From: Caenorhabditis remanei
Lineage: Eukaryota > Nematoda > Chromadorea > Rhabditida > Rhabditidae
Direction: 5' to 3'
DNA: 64,000 nucleotides
Assembly (NCBI RefSeq): GCF_010183535.1
Contig: NC_071333.1
Coordinates: 372,001 to 436,000 of the forward strand
In this document: piece after piece, positions 1 through 12,430 of the stretch
Numbering within the stretch: position 1 is the stretch's first letter
Layout of the letters: each line of letters opens with the position of its first letter
Position numbers and translations under genes: made by a program
The notes under the pieces: model-generated
What the model saw: the letters and a program-made list of their open reading frames with translations, nothing else
The model's database searches: none
What the model was told of the DNA's origin: nothing

Positions 1-1957
1 ATTTTCAGCTTCTCCGCAGGATGGCCAATCTCTAGTCTCTTTGTTTCTCTGTCTCTTGCACACGTCGCTTGCCACGAAGGGCGCACAAACACACGTGAAC
101 GTTTATGGGGCAGCCAGGGCGATTGGAAGACGGCGAGGAGAGAAGAGATAGTGGTCACATTTTTTGAGAAAAAAAAGTACATGCGCTCTCTCGTCTTAAG
201 AAGGGAGAGGGGGGAGGCAGAGGGTGTCGACAGCGAAACGGGCCGAATGGAGAAGATGAATTGAAAATGAAATGAGATGGCGCCATAAGATGTGTTGGTA
301 GAAGAAAAGAGATGGAAAAAAAGCAAAAAGCGTTTGACAAGTTGAATCGGTATGTAAGATAGGGTCACAATGGGAGAAATGAGTGTTTGTGTACGTGTGT
401 TACCACTGATTTTATCAATTTTTCGTTTTTTGGGACGCGGAGTGCTATAGACTCTTTTTTTCTAAATGATAAGACTTTTGGGGAGTAAAGTTCAGTTTCC
501 TTTTTTTTTCATAACAAGATCAAAAACTCAGAGATAGAAGGGAAGGAGAAAGGAGAGTGACTCTTTTTGTATCCATCTGAGCGAATGCGACAAAATGAAG
601 GAAAACAGAAAAACGATCTCCATGGTGATAAGGACTGGCTCTCTGCAAATTTGTTTTTGACTTCTAATCGAAAAATATGCGTGACGTAAATCAAAAGAGT
701 ACGAAAGTTGTAAAAAAGGGCACAACAAATACGACGGGAGAAAAAGTGACCACATGACCAACTCTGCTTTATTTTGTACCGGACAGCATTGAGTCTCGAG
801 TTTAAGTTAAAAAATAAAGATGTTTATAAGATACTTGCAATATTCCGGGTCGAAAAAGTTGCGGTCCGGATTTGAATTTTTGAACTTTTTTGACTACAAT
901 GATTTTGAGAAAAAATTCAAAGTATATTCCTCAAAAACCTTGGAAACCTACAAATAAGCGTTCTCAAGAACTTTTTTTCAAAACAAATCGGAAAATTTTT
1001 GAAAAATAATTGAACTTTTTCTATAATTAACTTTCGGGCTGGGTCAGACCGGAAAAATCTGTCTTCGGCGCAATATTTCCAGTTCCTGGGAATGTTTGTA
1101 AGCCATCTGCCCAGAAATTCTTGCATCACGGACTTCTTGCCACGGCAATTCTCAATATACTTAATTTTTTTAGCTCCGGGGAATATTAGCGTGCCGTATG
1201 TCCAGAAATCCATTCATCACAGACTATCTGGTTGTCATCATCTATGTACTCAACTCACTCTAGGCCATGGGAAAGCTCGTGGGCCATCTGCAGTTAAATA
1301 CGGTCTGTAACAAGTTTGGTTTATAACAGTCGAACCCTGTTTTTTTTAAATTTTGCAACGGGAAACGAACAAATGTTTCCCGGGAACTAGAGAGCAAACC
1401 TGGCAATACAGCGCCAATACCAATTCTTCAGTTCAAAACACAATTTTGTATCCGGAGGAGCGCATTGCTCTTTTTGTATCTTCACGTGTTATAAAAACGC
1501 CGTCATTTTACATTTTTCTTTAAAATTTCAAAAAAAAAGTTGGACACTTCCCGTGCTCCTTTTAACTTCCGATTCCTCAAAAACATCAAGAATCCTTCTT
1601 CCCAACTAAAATCTCGGCCCGTCGGAATAAAAAAAACACAATTTTTTGACATTTTTTTGAAATTTTTATCAAACGTAATATGCACGCTTGAGTTTTTATC
1701 GATATTTGAACTCCAACCGGTCCGGTCTGGTGAAAACCCTCAAGTCGGCTTAGCCCGGCTCGTTGCAAGTCTGCCTTCTTCTGCATATCACAACCCCTCT
1801 CAACGCTAATTTGGATAACTCCGAATGTTGGCGAAATGCGGTTTTCCTAAATTTGAGACCTGCTAATATCTCCAACCGCACCTCCAAGCTTTCATTAATC
1901 CCTTCGCTGAGCTCTTCGAGCGGAACTAGAGATTATGGGAACCCAACATTAGGTCCC
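1..1957. other. Intergenic DNA, no convincing gene
   Basis: I see no exon chain with coherent coding. The first 350 bases are purine-rich on the plus strand. Around 1081-1230 a block of about 50 bases occurs twice (near 1085 and near 1178), with the shared core CCAGAAAT...CATCAC.GAC. Motifs resembling the GGGTCxGxCCGG dispersed repeat occur near 848 and 1036. Short ORFs here are low-complexity. Confidence 0.6.
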
Positions 1958-1989
1958 CACGGATACGTTTCCTAGGAAACGTATCCGTG
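1958..1989. repeat. 32-nt perfect palindrome
   Basis: The 16-nt half CACGGATACGTTTCCT is followed directly by its exact reverse complement, with centre CCTAGG and no spacer. It lies about 120 bp from the 3' end of the tRNA-Leu gene. It could form a cruciform or be the fused termini of a transposon; no protein-binding role can be assigned from the sequence. Confidence 0.95.
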
Positions 1990-2106
1990 TGTCTCTTCCC
2001 ACCCCCTCCCTTTCTCTTATCCTACACTTCATTCCCAATTCTAATCACATATTTTCTCACCTCTGCTCCCGAACTTTTTCTCCTATAAAAAAATTAAAAA
2101 AGAAAC

Positions 2107-2188
2107 TGAAGAGAGTGGGATTCGAACCCACGCCCCCGAAGGGACTGGTGCCTTAAACCAGCGCCTTGGACCGCTCGGCCATCTCTCC
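2107..2188 (-). tRNA. tRNA-Leu (anticodon AAG)
   Basis: Read on the minus strand, the 5' end GGAGAGA pairs with TCTCTTC at the 3' end, and discriminator A is at 2107. The D-arm contains GGCCGAGCGGTC, and the anticodon stem CTGGT/ACCAG closes a loop holding AAG. A long variable arm (TCCCTTCGGGGGC) marks a class II tRNA, and the T-arm has GGTTCGAATCC. A long variable arm with anticodon AAG means leucine (CUU, and CUC if A34 is deaminated to inosine). No intron is present. T-runs on the minus strand just downstream (2087-2101) can serve as the RNA polymerase III terminator. Confidence 0.96.
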
Positions 2189-2654
2189 ACATTTCTCTTT
2201 CGTTTCTTTCTCTGTATAAATAGAGTGACATTGGGCGTCCGTTCTAAGGCTGTCGCTTTTCGTCAGCTGTCGTTTTTCTCAGCTACCTCTCTTTTCGTCA
2301 CAGTCTCTCTCACTCCCGACCGATGTTTTATTACACTCATTGATTTTTGTTTGTAATTTTGCTTGTGTCAAAGGTTTTATCAGTTTTTATTTTTATTTAA
2401 AGTTTGGAAAATCTATAACATTTCGAAATTAGCCTCTGAATTTCATTTGGCAATTGAAATCGATAACAGCGTCCAGTCGAGTCCGTTGGAGTCCTTTCTC
2501 CCTTTAAGTAGAAGTCTACTAGAGCGCATTTGCACCCTTCAGTGATACTGCTCAAAAATTAATATTTTTAAAGAATATTTTTTGATTTAGAACCTTGCTA
2601 AAACAGAAATTCGAAAAAATGCCAATTAATTAATAGTTTTTTAAAATGTAAATT

Positions 2655-3966
2655 ATTAAGACACATTCTCTGTAAAACTCGAGCACCGAGCTGTTACCCA
2701 TTGTACAGAAAAAAGTCAAACCGGTTTTTACGGGTTGGTATTATGGATAGTGGGTACCCAGACAACTAATAACACATTGGTCCATATTTCATTTGGCTCC
2801 GCCCCCTACCGTCTAAAATAGCACCTATGGGAGCTGAAAATTCTAAAAAAAATCTGAAAGTTTTTTCGACTAAATTTTGACTGGAACAAATAAAAAACGT
2901 TATTTTAAGAATTTTTTGTGTTTGAACCATACTTTTTGCGCCTCATTTTCACCGAGAAAAAATGCCATTTTTGTAAAATTTTCGGGTTTTTTTTCAAACT
3001 TTTAATTAAATCTCAAAAATTTTACGTTACGGGAGATGAGATCTTCTTAGATTCAAAATTTACATAAAATTTGAAGTAATATAGGCCGTGTCCGGTCAAA
3101 AATCTCGAGACACCTATTTTTGCTACAGAGCAAAATATACGAATTTTTGAAAAATTTCAACGTACCCCTACTCATGGAGCAAAAATTCAATGTCGCCAAA
3201 TCGGCTGAGATTTTGTCAGAATACTACACTATATGTTTTCTATTCATTCTCAAAATTTCAGCTCATACGGTTCAATCCGCAGCTTTTTTGAAAGTCAGTG
3301 TGTCAATTTTCACTGTTCCAAGCAAAAAAAATTCCATCAACTCCGAGAGGCGGGGATCAAACCGTATGAGCTGAAATTTTGAGAATGAATAGAAAACATA
3401 TAGTGTAGTATTCTGACAAAATCTCAGCCGATTTGGCGACATTGAATTTTTGCTCCATGAGTAGGGGTACGTTGAAATTTTTCAAAAATTCGTATATTTT
3501 GCTCTGTAGCAAAAATAGGTGTCCCGAGATTTTTGACCGGACACGGCCTATATTACTCCAAATTTTATGTAGATTCTGAATCTAAAAAGATCTCATCTCC
3601 CGTAACGCAAAATTTTTGAGATATAACTAAAAGTTTGAAAAAAACCCGAAAATTTTACAAAAATGGCATTTTTTCTCGGTGAAAATGAGGCGCAAAAAGT
3701 ATGGTTCAAACACAAAAATTTTTTTAAATAACGTTTTTTATTTGTTCCAGTCAAAATTTAGTCGAAAAAACTTTCAGATTTTTTTTTTAGAATTTTCAGC
3801 TCCCATAGGTGCTATTTTAGACGGTAGGGGGCGGAGCCAAATGAAATATAGACCAATGTGTTATTAGTTGTCTGGGTACCCACTATCCATAATACCGACC
3901 CATAAAAACTGGTTTGACTTTTTTCTGTACAGTGCCATGCTCGAGTTTCACAGAGAGTGTGTCTTA
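2655..3966. repeat. 1.3-kb foldback element with about 620-bp inverted arms
   Basis: The sequence from about 2655 to 3281 returns as its reverse complement from about 3350 to 3966, with a spacer of about 70 bases. Matching landmarks are GGTACCC next to ATCCATAATACC, GGCGGAGCCAAATGAAATAT, and TCATACGGTT/AACCGTATGA at the inner edge. The arms differ by scattered substitutions and a small indel near the outer ends (2690-2705 against 3930). No transposase ORF is visible; the short ORFs inside are by-products. It is best described as a large non-autonomous foldback or MITE. If transcribed, it would give a long dsRNA hairpin. Confidence 0.93.
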
Positions 3967-4226
3967 ATTTTTCATATTTTTGCGTTCTAACCAGTTTTTT
4001 GAGGTTTTTGAGTCTTGTATTTGTCCTATTTTTCAAGTTTCTGACGTTTTTGGACTTTTTTAATCTAATTGGCATGCAATGCGAGCTCTTAACAGTTTTC
4101 ATAGCGAAAAATAAAAGTTAAATTTTAAATTTATTCGGAAAAAGCCAAATTGAAATTCAATCCGTAATCTTTTCTCAACCATCACTACTTTTTCCAACTT
4201 ATTCAATTCTCAAATGTTCAGAGTAA

Positions 4227-7200
4227 ATGTCTAATCATCCCGATTCGACGTCTCGAGAGCCATTGGCGAGGCTCACCGGCCAACCGCCGTTTAAAACTGG
4301 CAAAGTTCCATTGGGTTTTGGTAATCGGAAGAAGTGTCAAATGGAAAGGCAACCAAATACCTGGACAAATGACTCACGCACCAGCCAACCAAACCAAACA
4401 TCTCCAAAACGAGCCCCTACCAAGCTTCTCGTTTCACGCACCAAGGAGACTCAAACGAAACAAGAAGGAGCCACGTCAGATAGTTCCTGCGGAGTCCAAG
4501 CTTCATCAGTCGCACCTTCGTCCATACCAGACTCCGTCGGAGAGGCAACAACGTCACCAGCATTCTCGAATGCAGCAGTGCCGAATGATTCCATGGACAA
4601 TTCAAGGGATGACAAGGCACCAAACAAAACGCCCGAGATTGCCGAGCAAGGTTATATTGGAGTTCCGCAGGACAAAATTTTTATGATGGCAAAGACTTCG
4701 GGGTTGTTTGCTGGAAGCACCTCTCGACCTGAGATATTCAATAATCTCTGTGAATCTCAAGGTCGCCCTGCACAGCTGTCGGATTTCGTTATGGAGTCAG
4801 ATTCAAAAGTGGCGAATAGTGAGTTAAAGCTCTTATAAGACTATGTAGTAAGAATTTTTTTCAGGAAACACCAACAGTGCAGCTAATGGCCGAATCCAAA
4901 CTCCACGAGGCAGGCCCATGCAGAAAACCCCTGTTGAGTCCCCAAGAAACTTGCAACAACCAGATCAACGGCCGAGACACCAGACGCCAGATCTCCAAAC
5001 GCCAGACCGGGATAGTGTCGATTTTCAGACGCCCGACCGGGACAGTGTCGATTTTCAGACGCCCGACCGGGACAGTGTCGATCGGCAGACACCTGTTCGT
5101 AAAACTGAAACAGGTAATCAAATCATCTCAAGACCTCTTCTAACAATCCATCTATTTTCAGTGGAAAAAAAACATTTCATGTCAGCCTTTGCTGTATTCA
5201 ATCAGAAATTTGGGACAGCACGAGAAACTGGAGCAAACAACTCTTCCCCCCCAAGATCTCGTTCACCGTCGGAAGGTCGAGATTCACGGTCCAGTAGTGT
5301 ACAGTATATTCCACCTTCTTCTGCTCCAGCAGCACCGACAGCAAGTACCCAGTTGCCCAACAAGGAGAGCACTGCTGGAGCACCTACTGGCTCAAAACAT
5401 CCATCAGCCCAACCATCAACGTCGGAAATCAGAGCAACTCGGGAAGATAGTGTGCAGTTGATCCCACCTCCATCTGCTTCTCCAGCACGAGGAGTACCCA
5501 GAGCACCAGACTCCTCTTCAGCTCAAAGATCACCGTCACCATCAGGAGTGAGAGCTATACGGGCTAGAAGCGTGCGGTGCACACCGGCTCGTGTTGTTGC
5601 TCCATCGCCATCAGCCAGTCGACCAGTTGCCACACCACCAAACATCTTGTCTGCCCAAGGATCATCTTCCCCATTGGAAGTTAGAGCTGGAAGAACAAGA
5701 AGTAGACAGGCCCTTCCAATCCCATCAGTTACTTCTGCTTCTCTGTCGCCGTCGAATCACTCGATTGTCGCCCAGTCAGAGTTTTCTTTGAGGCCACGTG
5801 ACACAGTTGCGAACCCATCTTCTAGTCCAAACGAAAATGTCAGAATTTCACCTCCTGCAACAAGAAAGAGGACATTGACGACCCCTCTGGATCAAAACTC
5901 TTCTCAAGGCTCTTCATTATCGGCACCTCCAAAAAAACGTTTGGTACCTGCTTGGGCACGACAGCGTGTCGAGGAAAAAGAAGTGGTTCAGTATAGACCA
6001 CCGCAGCGTCACGAAGTTGGTCTTCTCACTGTGAGTTTTTTTGAGATTTACGTTTAAGAATTTATCAAGTTTTTTGCAGAAAAAACAAGTTCTGAGGATA
6101 GCGAGATCCATAAAAGATGCCTCCAAGGGTGAAAACAACTCTCTTTGGCTAGATAATGTGAAGGTAATATAAACTTTTTTGATTATATTATATTACATAT
6201 TATCAACCATTGGATTTCAGAAAAACCTCAATCGAGTTATCCAGGAGGGTAGACTGCTTGCCCGAAAGCAGGACTACATCGTACAAGCGATAAGTCAGAT
6301 CCTGTGTGAGAAGAACCTCACTGTTGTGGCACTGGCCGACAAGGAATGCCAAGTCGGAAACGGAAAGAAGACATATCACGCAGTGCAGCTGGAGGTAAGT
6401 ACTCTATGGCTCTGCTAAAATTAGAAATGCAAAACTATATTTCAGAGCGTTTCCAACGGAGAGATGAAAGGCAAATGCCTCTGTCCTTATCGGAGACAGA
6501 TCACAATGGATATCGACCAGGTCGTGTGTGATCCAACACTTCTGGAATCAATTCGCCCGTAAGTTTTAAGAGTTCTTGAAAAAAGTTTTGTCAGTATATC
6601 ATTTTCAAATATAATTTTTCCAGGACACTCCACCTCGAAAATCTACAAAACAGTTTCTATGAAGTGAGTCACTGGCAACAAGCCAAAGCCAACTTCACTC
6701 AAGGACTATGGCGTCTCATGGAAATTGGGCAACACTTCGAACTCCAACTTGAAGAGTGCCCAGAGTTCGTGGCGGTGGTTCGAGTGGTGGCCAACCATTA
6801 TGGTCTATTGGTCGTGGCCGTTGGGAACAGAGTAAGCATTTGAAAGTTTTTTTTCGCAGGCCTGATAATCAGAGTAGGATTTGTATCGACCACAAATTAT
6901 CGGAGAATCGGATATCCAAAATTTTCTTTGAAAAAAAAGTCGGAAAATCGGATTTCCGAAATTTCGCCCGACTCTTATTTTCGGAGAATCAAAGAATTTT
7001 GGAGAATGCAACAAATTTCCCTAAAATTTTCTTAGACCGGTTTATTGTTGCGTTTTTCAGAATGCACTTTTTAAGAGCATGTTCAATTATCATTAAAAAC
7101 TTTTACCAGTAAAAATACAACAAAAAACGAAGTTTGAAGTGTCGTCGATGCTCTAAAATTACGAATATCTCCAATGTTATCCGACTTTTTTTCGGCGGAC

Positions 7201-9284
7201 CGGAGAAGTCGGATAATTTGTCCAAAAAAAGTGGGAGAATTATCCGTCGGAGGAATTTTCCAAAAACAGTAGGAGAATCGAAGAAGTCGAATGTCCGATT
7301 CTCCGACTCTGACCAAGCCTGAGTATGAACCGATTCAATTTCAGGATCTCCGCACGGTTCACGTGACCAATCCATACTGTCACGAAATGGGATGGGCTCT
7401 CGCACAGAGGGACCTGCCAATGGGGCAACATGTGCAATACGTCCCAGGATTGGACAAAATGCTTGAAAATGATGCGGAGGTGGTCCCCAGCGTTGTCTTC
7501 CGCGACAATGCCATTCATACTCATCGGGTCTCGGTGAGTGATTCTAATCGTCACACATTTTGATTAATTTAATTTCAGGAGAATGATGTAGTTGCTTACT
7601 TGGACAGTGAGCAAAATGCATTCTACTATGCGCACATCATCACCCGAGTCCCCGAAGATGACCACTTCTTCCATTTGCAAGTTGGAAAAAGGGAGGTGGT
7701 GAATCCCAGACCGGTTCATGTCTTCGATGTAGAGGAATTTCACAAGGAGGCCATAGATGGAGTAAGATTTGTTTTAATTGTTATCTCATAACCCAGAAAA
7801 ACCTTTCAGATGCTCCTTGCCTCCTTCCACATATACCACCGGCGCATCTTCCCGATCGATTTGGTGCTTGAATTCGGCGCGGAAATTCGTTTGCCGGAAG
7901 ATGGAGATCGAGAGAGAGCCGAAAGGGTTTTGGGAACCCCGTGCTCAAGTGACGCCGCTGCCTATATTCAATTATATACTCGCGGAGAAGGAGTAAGTAT
8001 TTGATTTTACCCAGAAAAAAACGTTTGGAAGCAATTTGAGAAGCGAAAAGAAGGAATATAGTGAAAATTATCACTTTTGTTATGATTATTTTCAACAAAT
8101 CATATATTATTTAAAAAATGTATCATAGAAATCGACATTTTTAATGATATTAGTTTGAATTTTTTCAGAATTTGAAGCGAAATATACATAGATTTTGCGC
8201 CAAAAATTCCCAATAGTTCTGCTAAAATACACGGAGAACATCTCTTTATGTTTAGAAATCCCAACTGCGAAAAAAGTCAATAATCTGTTGCGTCACTAGC
8301 AATTTTCAAAAATAACTAAGAGAATGCGTTCGATTTTCATTGAAATCACAAAACAAAAATTCGAATAGGAAAGCGTACCAAATTCGGTTTATTTTCAGCA
8401 TTGTTTGGGTCAAAACGTCGGTGCAAACCACGACCACATACTGACCGCTCGTGCTTTGGGACCAAGGAAAATGGCTGACATCAAAGCCAAGATGTCCACA
8501 CTCCGTTTCGTGGAGGTAAGCTCAAAATGTTTAAAACTGAGAAATAAAACATTGTTTCAGATCCTGCGGGAAAAGTCTGATGGCACCATGAAGCTGAAAG
8601 GAGCTCAAGTCGTAAAAGCATCACGCAACATGTTGTGCCTAAAAGTGGCCCATGAAGAAAAGCTCGTCTATACCCACATTGCGTGAGTTTTTGAGAGTTA
8701 AAAAACGGAAATTGGATTATCTTTAATAATTTGAGAAAAATACCACTTTTTGATTCACAAGGGAAGATCACCAAGTGACCGTGGAGTTATGGAACAAGAT
8801 CTTTATCATTTGGAAACTGGCGAAAACTCTGATTCCTGTTATATATTTAATCTTTTCCCTCAAGGTCTGGAATTCGAGAGAAACGAGGTCGAAGTTTGGA
8901 ACGCTAACATGTATTACCTTACCGACGTAAAAAATATCGGCAGCGTGGTGTGGGTGGTAATGAGTCAGTGTGTTTGACCTCGTTTTTCTTGCATTCCAGA
9001 CCTCTACGGCAAAAACTAAATATATATTTGAAATCAGCGTTTTCTGAGCTTTCCAATGAAAAAACGTCACGTTCTATAACTCCACTTGGTGACCTTCGCT
9101 AGTCAGAAACAGATTGAAAACAGTTTTTTTTTCATTTCAATCCTTCGAAATCTTCTATACTTTCAGAGACCCAAACATCTTCCGATATGGAACATGTGAT
9201 GAAATGGGAATCCTCATTGAATGGGAACGTGCCATCATCATGAGGGATATTAAGGAGGAGGTGGAGGACGACTACCCAAACTGA
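4227..9284 (+). CDS. Large protein with disordered N-terminal half and MBT-repeat-like C-terminal half (tentative)
   Basis: Thirteen exons join in phase: 4227-4818, 4865-5113, 5162-6030, 6080-6163, 6221-6394, 6446-6558, 6624-6831, 7345-7533, 7579-7761, 7810-7992, 8399-8515, 8561-8682, 9167-9284. Together they encode 1066 residues. Residues 1 to about 570 are Ser/Pro/Thr-rich and probably disordered, with three copies of the 10-residue unit QTPDRDSVDF (DNA 4996-5085) and degenerate SAQ.S.SP...VRA repeats. The C-terminal half is folded. It contains blocks such as VAVVRVVANHYGLLVVAVGN followed by NPYCHEMGWALAQ, which resemble the malignant-brain-tumour (MBT) repeat core and its PVGWC.xxxxL motif. 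A second resembling block is GTMKLKGAQVV...LFRYGT.DEMGILIEW near the C terminus. MBT proteins bind methylated histone lysines, and worms have LIN-61 and MBTR-1, but this assignment is by motif resemblance only. The gene structure is firm; the function is tentative. Confidence 0.85.
4996..5085 (+). repeat. In-frame 30-bp triplicate repeat
   Basis: Three adjacent 30-nt units encode QTPDRDSVDF, the last ending in DR instead of DF. The second and third units are nearly identical at the nucleotide level, suggesting recent slippage or unequal exchange inside the low-complexity part of the host gene. Confidence 0.95.
6857..7322. mobile_element. Foldback/MITE-like element in intron 7 of the 4.2-kb gene
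   Basis: The left end CAGGCCTGATAATCAGAGT is matched, imperfectly and inverted, by ACTCTGACCAAGCCTGAG at the right end. Inside, GGAGAATCGGA and TCCGATTCTCC motifs recur on both sides. It fills almost all of an intron of about 510 bp, far longer than most introns of the gene. No coding capacity is seen. Confidence 0.75.
8760..9100. mobile_element. Nested inverted repeat in intron 12 of the 4.2-kb gene
   Basis: The left end GATCACCAAGTGACCGTGGAGTTATGGAAC is matched inverted by GTTCTATAACTCCACTTGGTGACC at 9070-9095. An inner pair, GGTCTGGAATTCGAGAGAAACGAGGTC (about 8865) against GACCTCGTTTTTCTTGCATTCCAGACC (about 8977), folds as well. It is non-autonomous and has no transposase. Confidence 0.75.
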
Positions 9285-11219
9285 TTTGATTGCAGCTCAT
9301 TTTGTCTGGAGCTGGTCCAAGCTATCTTTTTTCTTTTTTTGCTTCTTGTTAAGTATCGCTCACTCATTCTTCCATCGTGATTTTTTTATATTTGAATACT
9401 TGTGCTTTACGTACCACGCATCTCTTTTTTTAAGTAATTTCTGGTTTTCTTTTTTGTTCCTTCTTCTTCCTTCGATAAAATATAATGAGAAAGTCTGTTT
9501 TTCATGCTATTTTAGGAATCTCAATAGTAAGGTACAGAACTGAGGGATTCAAGACTAGGTTTAGATATTGCGTAACAGGAGGAATGAAATACAAATAGAA
9601 TAAACTGTTTTGCAAGTATATGACTTAGCTAATGGAATTCATGCTGTTCCAGAAGTTTTTTTTATATGAAGTGAGTTTCTCGAAGAGTTTCAGGAAAACA
9701 TTTTGTTGGCAGTCAGTTTGGTCTTATGCCGGTGGACGATTCACAATTAGGGGAAGTGACGCTATATTGATTTCAGGTACTACCAACAGGAAGTGTGCAA
9801 GACAAATGACCTGAGCATCTTTTATAAGACATAATAACGGCATCGACGTGAAAAATAACTGGAAGACTCAGATTTTGCTGGAAGGCATACTTGCCAAGGC
9901 CCAAGCCTTAAACCCCGTCCAAAAGCCCGGCTTCTTGACGCCGAAATTCAAAATTTAAATTTTTTCGAGTTAAAAAAAAATATCGCAGGTGACATTGGCT
10001 CTATGGAATCCAAGGGAGCAGAATGTTTTTTGCTTGAGTTTCACATATTGTTCAATTTTTCCAGTTTTCACTAGTTTTTTCTATGATCAGTGAGTGTGTA
10101 AGTTAGATTTTAAGAAACTTTCAAGCAAAAGTAGCATTTTTGTAGTTGACAAGTTTTATCTGATAATATAAGTAAGAAATCTATTTAGTCTTAAATTGAA
10201 TAAATAACAGTCTTGTGAGGGTTTTCCGAGACATGTTTTTAACTACGAAAACAGTAAGCTTGTTTAATAGGATATGTTACAAGAAAACGGAGCATCAGAG
10301 TCGGCCTAAACTACAGTACCCCTCCCTCAAAATCTGTCTTCTTTTGGAACATGATCCCTACCTTCTCTCTATTCTCTTCTCACTCTTTCTTGCCATCTTC
10401 TCATATTTTTCTTCCCCCATTACAAAAAACAATGATTATTTGAAAAAGGAGGAGAGGTGGCACCAAGTGTCTCCTAACTTGTGACTCGCATGCATCTCCT
10501 CCCCCTTCTTCGTCATTTCTTGTAGACAGTCATCCCATTCAAAAAGGGGGAAGGGGAGAAAAACGAGAAGGGAAATGAGGTACGGTAACACATTTTCCCA
10601 CCACCGAATGGGTTGTGGAGAGAGAAGAATTAATATTGGACGGATTCTTTAGAGTCGCCAGATTTGGAACTGGTTGTTTTGAAAAGATTGTGAGAAGGAG
10701 AATAGCCCTGCAAATAGGGTTCGAGCTGTCCCGACTAGACGCTCAATTGTTCTTGTCCTTGTTTTATTTGAAGAAGAATAGAACAAGAAAAACGAAAACG
10801 TCAGTCAAAAAAGATTTAAAGCATAAGGTGAGGGAAAAGCTATAAAAATCGACAGTAGAGAAGGAAACAGGAAAAAACGGAGGAAAACGGGATGGGAAGG
10901 ATTCAAAAGGCAAGGGAAAGGGAAAAAAACGGTTTCAGAGAGGAAACGAACAGAAAATACAGGAGGGCGTTACATACTAAGGCAGGAAAACAGGATTATA
11001 AAAAAGCATAAAGGGATAGAATAGAAAATTTCAGATTTTAAGTACTCTTCAAAGTTTGGCCTGTGGATAAAATGTGTGGTCACCGTACTTTTCAAACTTT
11101 TGGTTAAGTACGGTAGAGAGCCGGCGTAAATCGAAACTTCGCAGCGGGACCCACATCTCGTCCCCGGGTCGACCTTTGAGCATGCTATCAGCCACTGGCA
11201 AATAGGTAATAGAAGCAAG
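9285..11219. other. 3' UTR and intergenic DNA
   Basis: The first few hundred bases after the stop are T-rich and probably include the 3' UTR of the upstream gene (AATAAA-like sequence at 9598). The rest is purine-rich on the plus strand between 10550 and 10950. No supported exon chain was found on either strand. Confidence 0.5.
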
Positions 11220-11778
11220 TTAGATGTTTTGAGTGTTGTCGCTTGGTCTCAATCTTCTGTTCGGAAAAATTGAGCGGATGACATTACGAACACGAGAGAC
11301 CAATTTCTGGAATTTTGTCAATGGTGGTGGAGGTGGTGCGATGGCACGAATCAGCTTTCTCTCCCCAGCCAAGATGTTCAAATATGCAGCGACGACTTTC
11401 ATGCGGTTTTGCTAAAATTTCAGAATTCAAAAATATGGAGAAAGTGATAGAAAACTAGATTACCCAAGTTTCCTCCAGTTTCTTCTGCATACGGAATACT
11501 TTTCGGATCTGCGTTAAGTAGGTACGGTAGAGCTCCAACTTGTGTTGAACCAATGCATCATTCCCGTCTTGATTTTCCTAAGAAATCAAAATATATTTGG
11601 TTCAGATAACTGCCACACTTACCAATTGGAATATCTTGCCTTTGATAAGCTCTTTCTTCGCATGGAGTACCTTAGTTTCGAACTTGTTTAGGAAGAAATA
11701 CTTGGTTCGAGGTGGCCGCTCGTATGGGATGATCCCATCATGTAATGATATCATTCGGAGCTCTGCACTTCGGAGCAT
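11220..11778 (-). CDS. Small nematode-type helical protein, family member 1
   Basis: Three exons on the minus strand (11778-11623, 11577-11464, 11411-11220) give 153 residues. The ATG lies 17 nt after a TTTTTCAG acceptor, consistent with SL trans-splicing. The middle exon (114 nt, 38 codons) has the pattern L.LYR.YL.QI.KVFRMQ.K. The last exon starts QNR and carries a run of six prolines, then a basic amphipathic tail with KLVSRVRNVIRSIF. The genes at 14636-15153 and 15860-16321 have the same intron positions, the same 114-nt middle exon and a similar basic C-terminal helix, so the three are paralogs. No domain is recognised. There is no signal peptide or membrane span; the tail could contact membrane or nucleic acid, but that is a guess. 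Confidence 0.75.
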
Positions 11779-12047
11779 TGCGTAAGCGAGAGGTGCTGAA
11801 AAATCGAAAAATAGGAAATGGCCACTGGTTGACTGGATGCTCGTGATTGTGGCCGATGGTAAAGGGCGGAGTCGGTCTGCCTGGCATTGCACAGACTTTC
11901 TTCGGTAGGTGTCATGAGGTCTCTGAACAAACAATGGAGAAAAAGAAGAAGAAGTGAAACATAAAAAACAATTTGGGAGAAGGAAATAGAAATATAGGGG
12001 TCTGAATAGAAAGGGATTGATTAAGAAATGAAACCCCGTTTTAAAAC

Positions 12048-12250
12048 CGCTTGTTTCAGAACCAAACGTTTTAAATTTTTAGTTTTTTTTTAACGGCCGT
12101 TTCAGGAGCACCGTATATCAAAACAAGCTGCTCCATATCTTTTTGTTTCAGAACCGTCCGTTCCAGAACCGTTTTCACCACTTTCAGAACTGTCCGTTTC
12201 AGAACCGTTCGTATGGCTTAGAGCCAACTTTCAGAACTGCTTGCTTGACT
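12048..12250. repeat. Irregular cluster of TTTCAGAACCGT-type motifs
   Basis: The motif (G)TTTCAGAACYG or its single-base variants occurs at least six times, with variable spacing and sometimes flanked by CCG. This looks like a degenerate short repeat rather than coding sequence. It lies between two minus-strand genes. Confidence 0.6.
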
Positions 12251-12430
12251 ATTATTTGATTTGAAATTAGCTGTTTTTTAACCAAAAATGTAGAAATTTC
12301 CCGTTTTAGCACTGAAAAAAATGTTTCAGATCTGAAAAAGATTCTGCCGCATAAGAACCGTTTTCCATGTTCCCCTTTCCCAGAATCGTGATCCCAAAGC
12401 CACACAGATCATTCTCGAATTTCTGGTTGT

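Noticed and set aside
1..350. Protein-coding exon on the minus strand in the first 350 bases
   Set aside because: Low-complexity purine/pyrimidine tract, no splice-bounded continuation.
3120..3867. ORFs inside the 1.3-kb foldback as a transposase
   Set aside because: They are short, on inverted copies of the same sequence, and show no transposase motifs.
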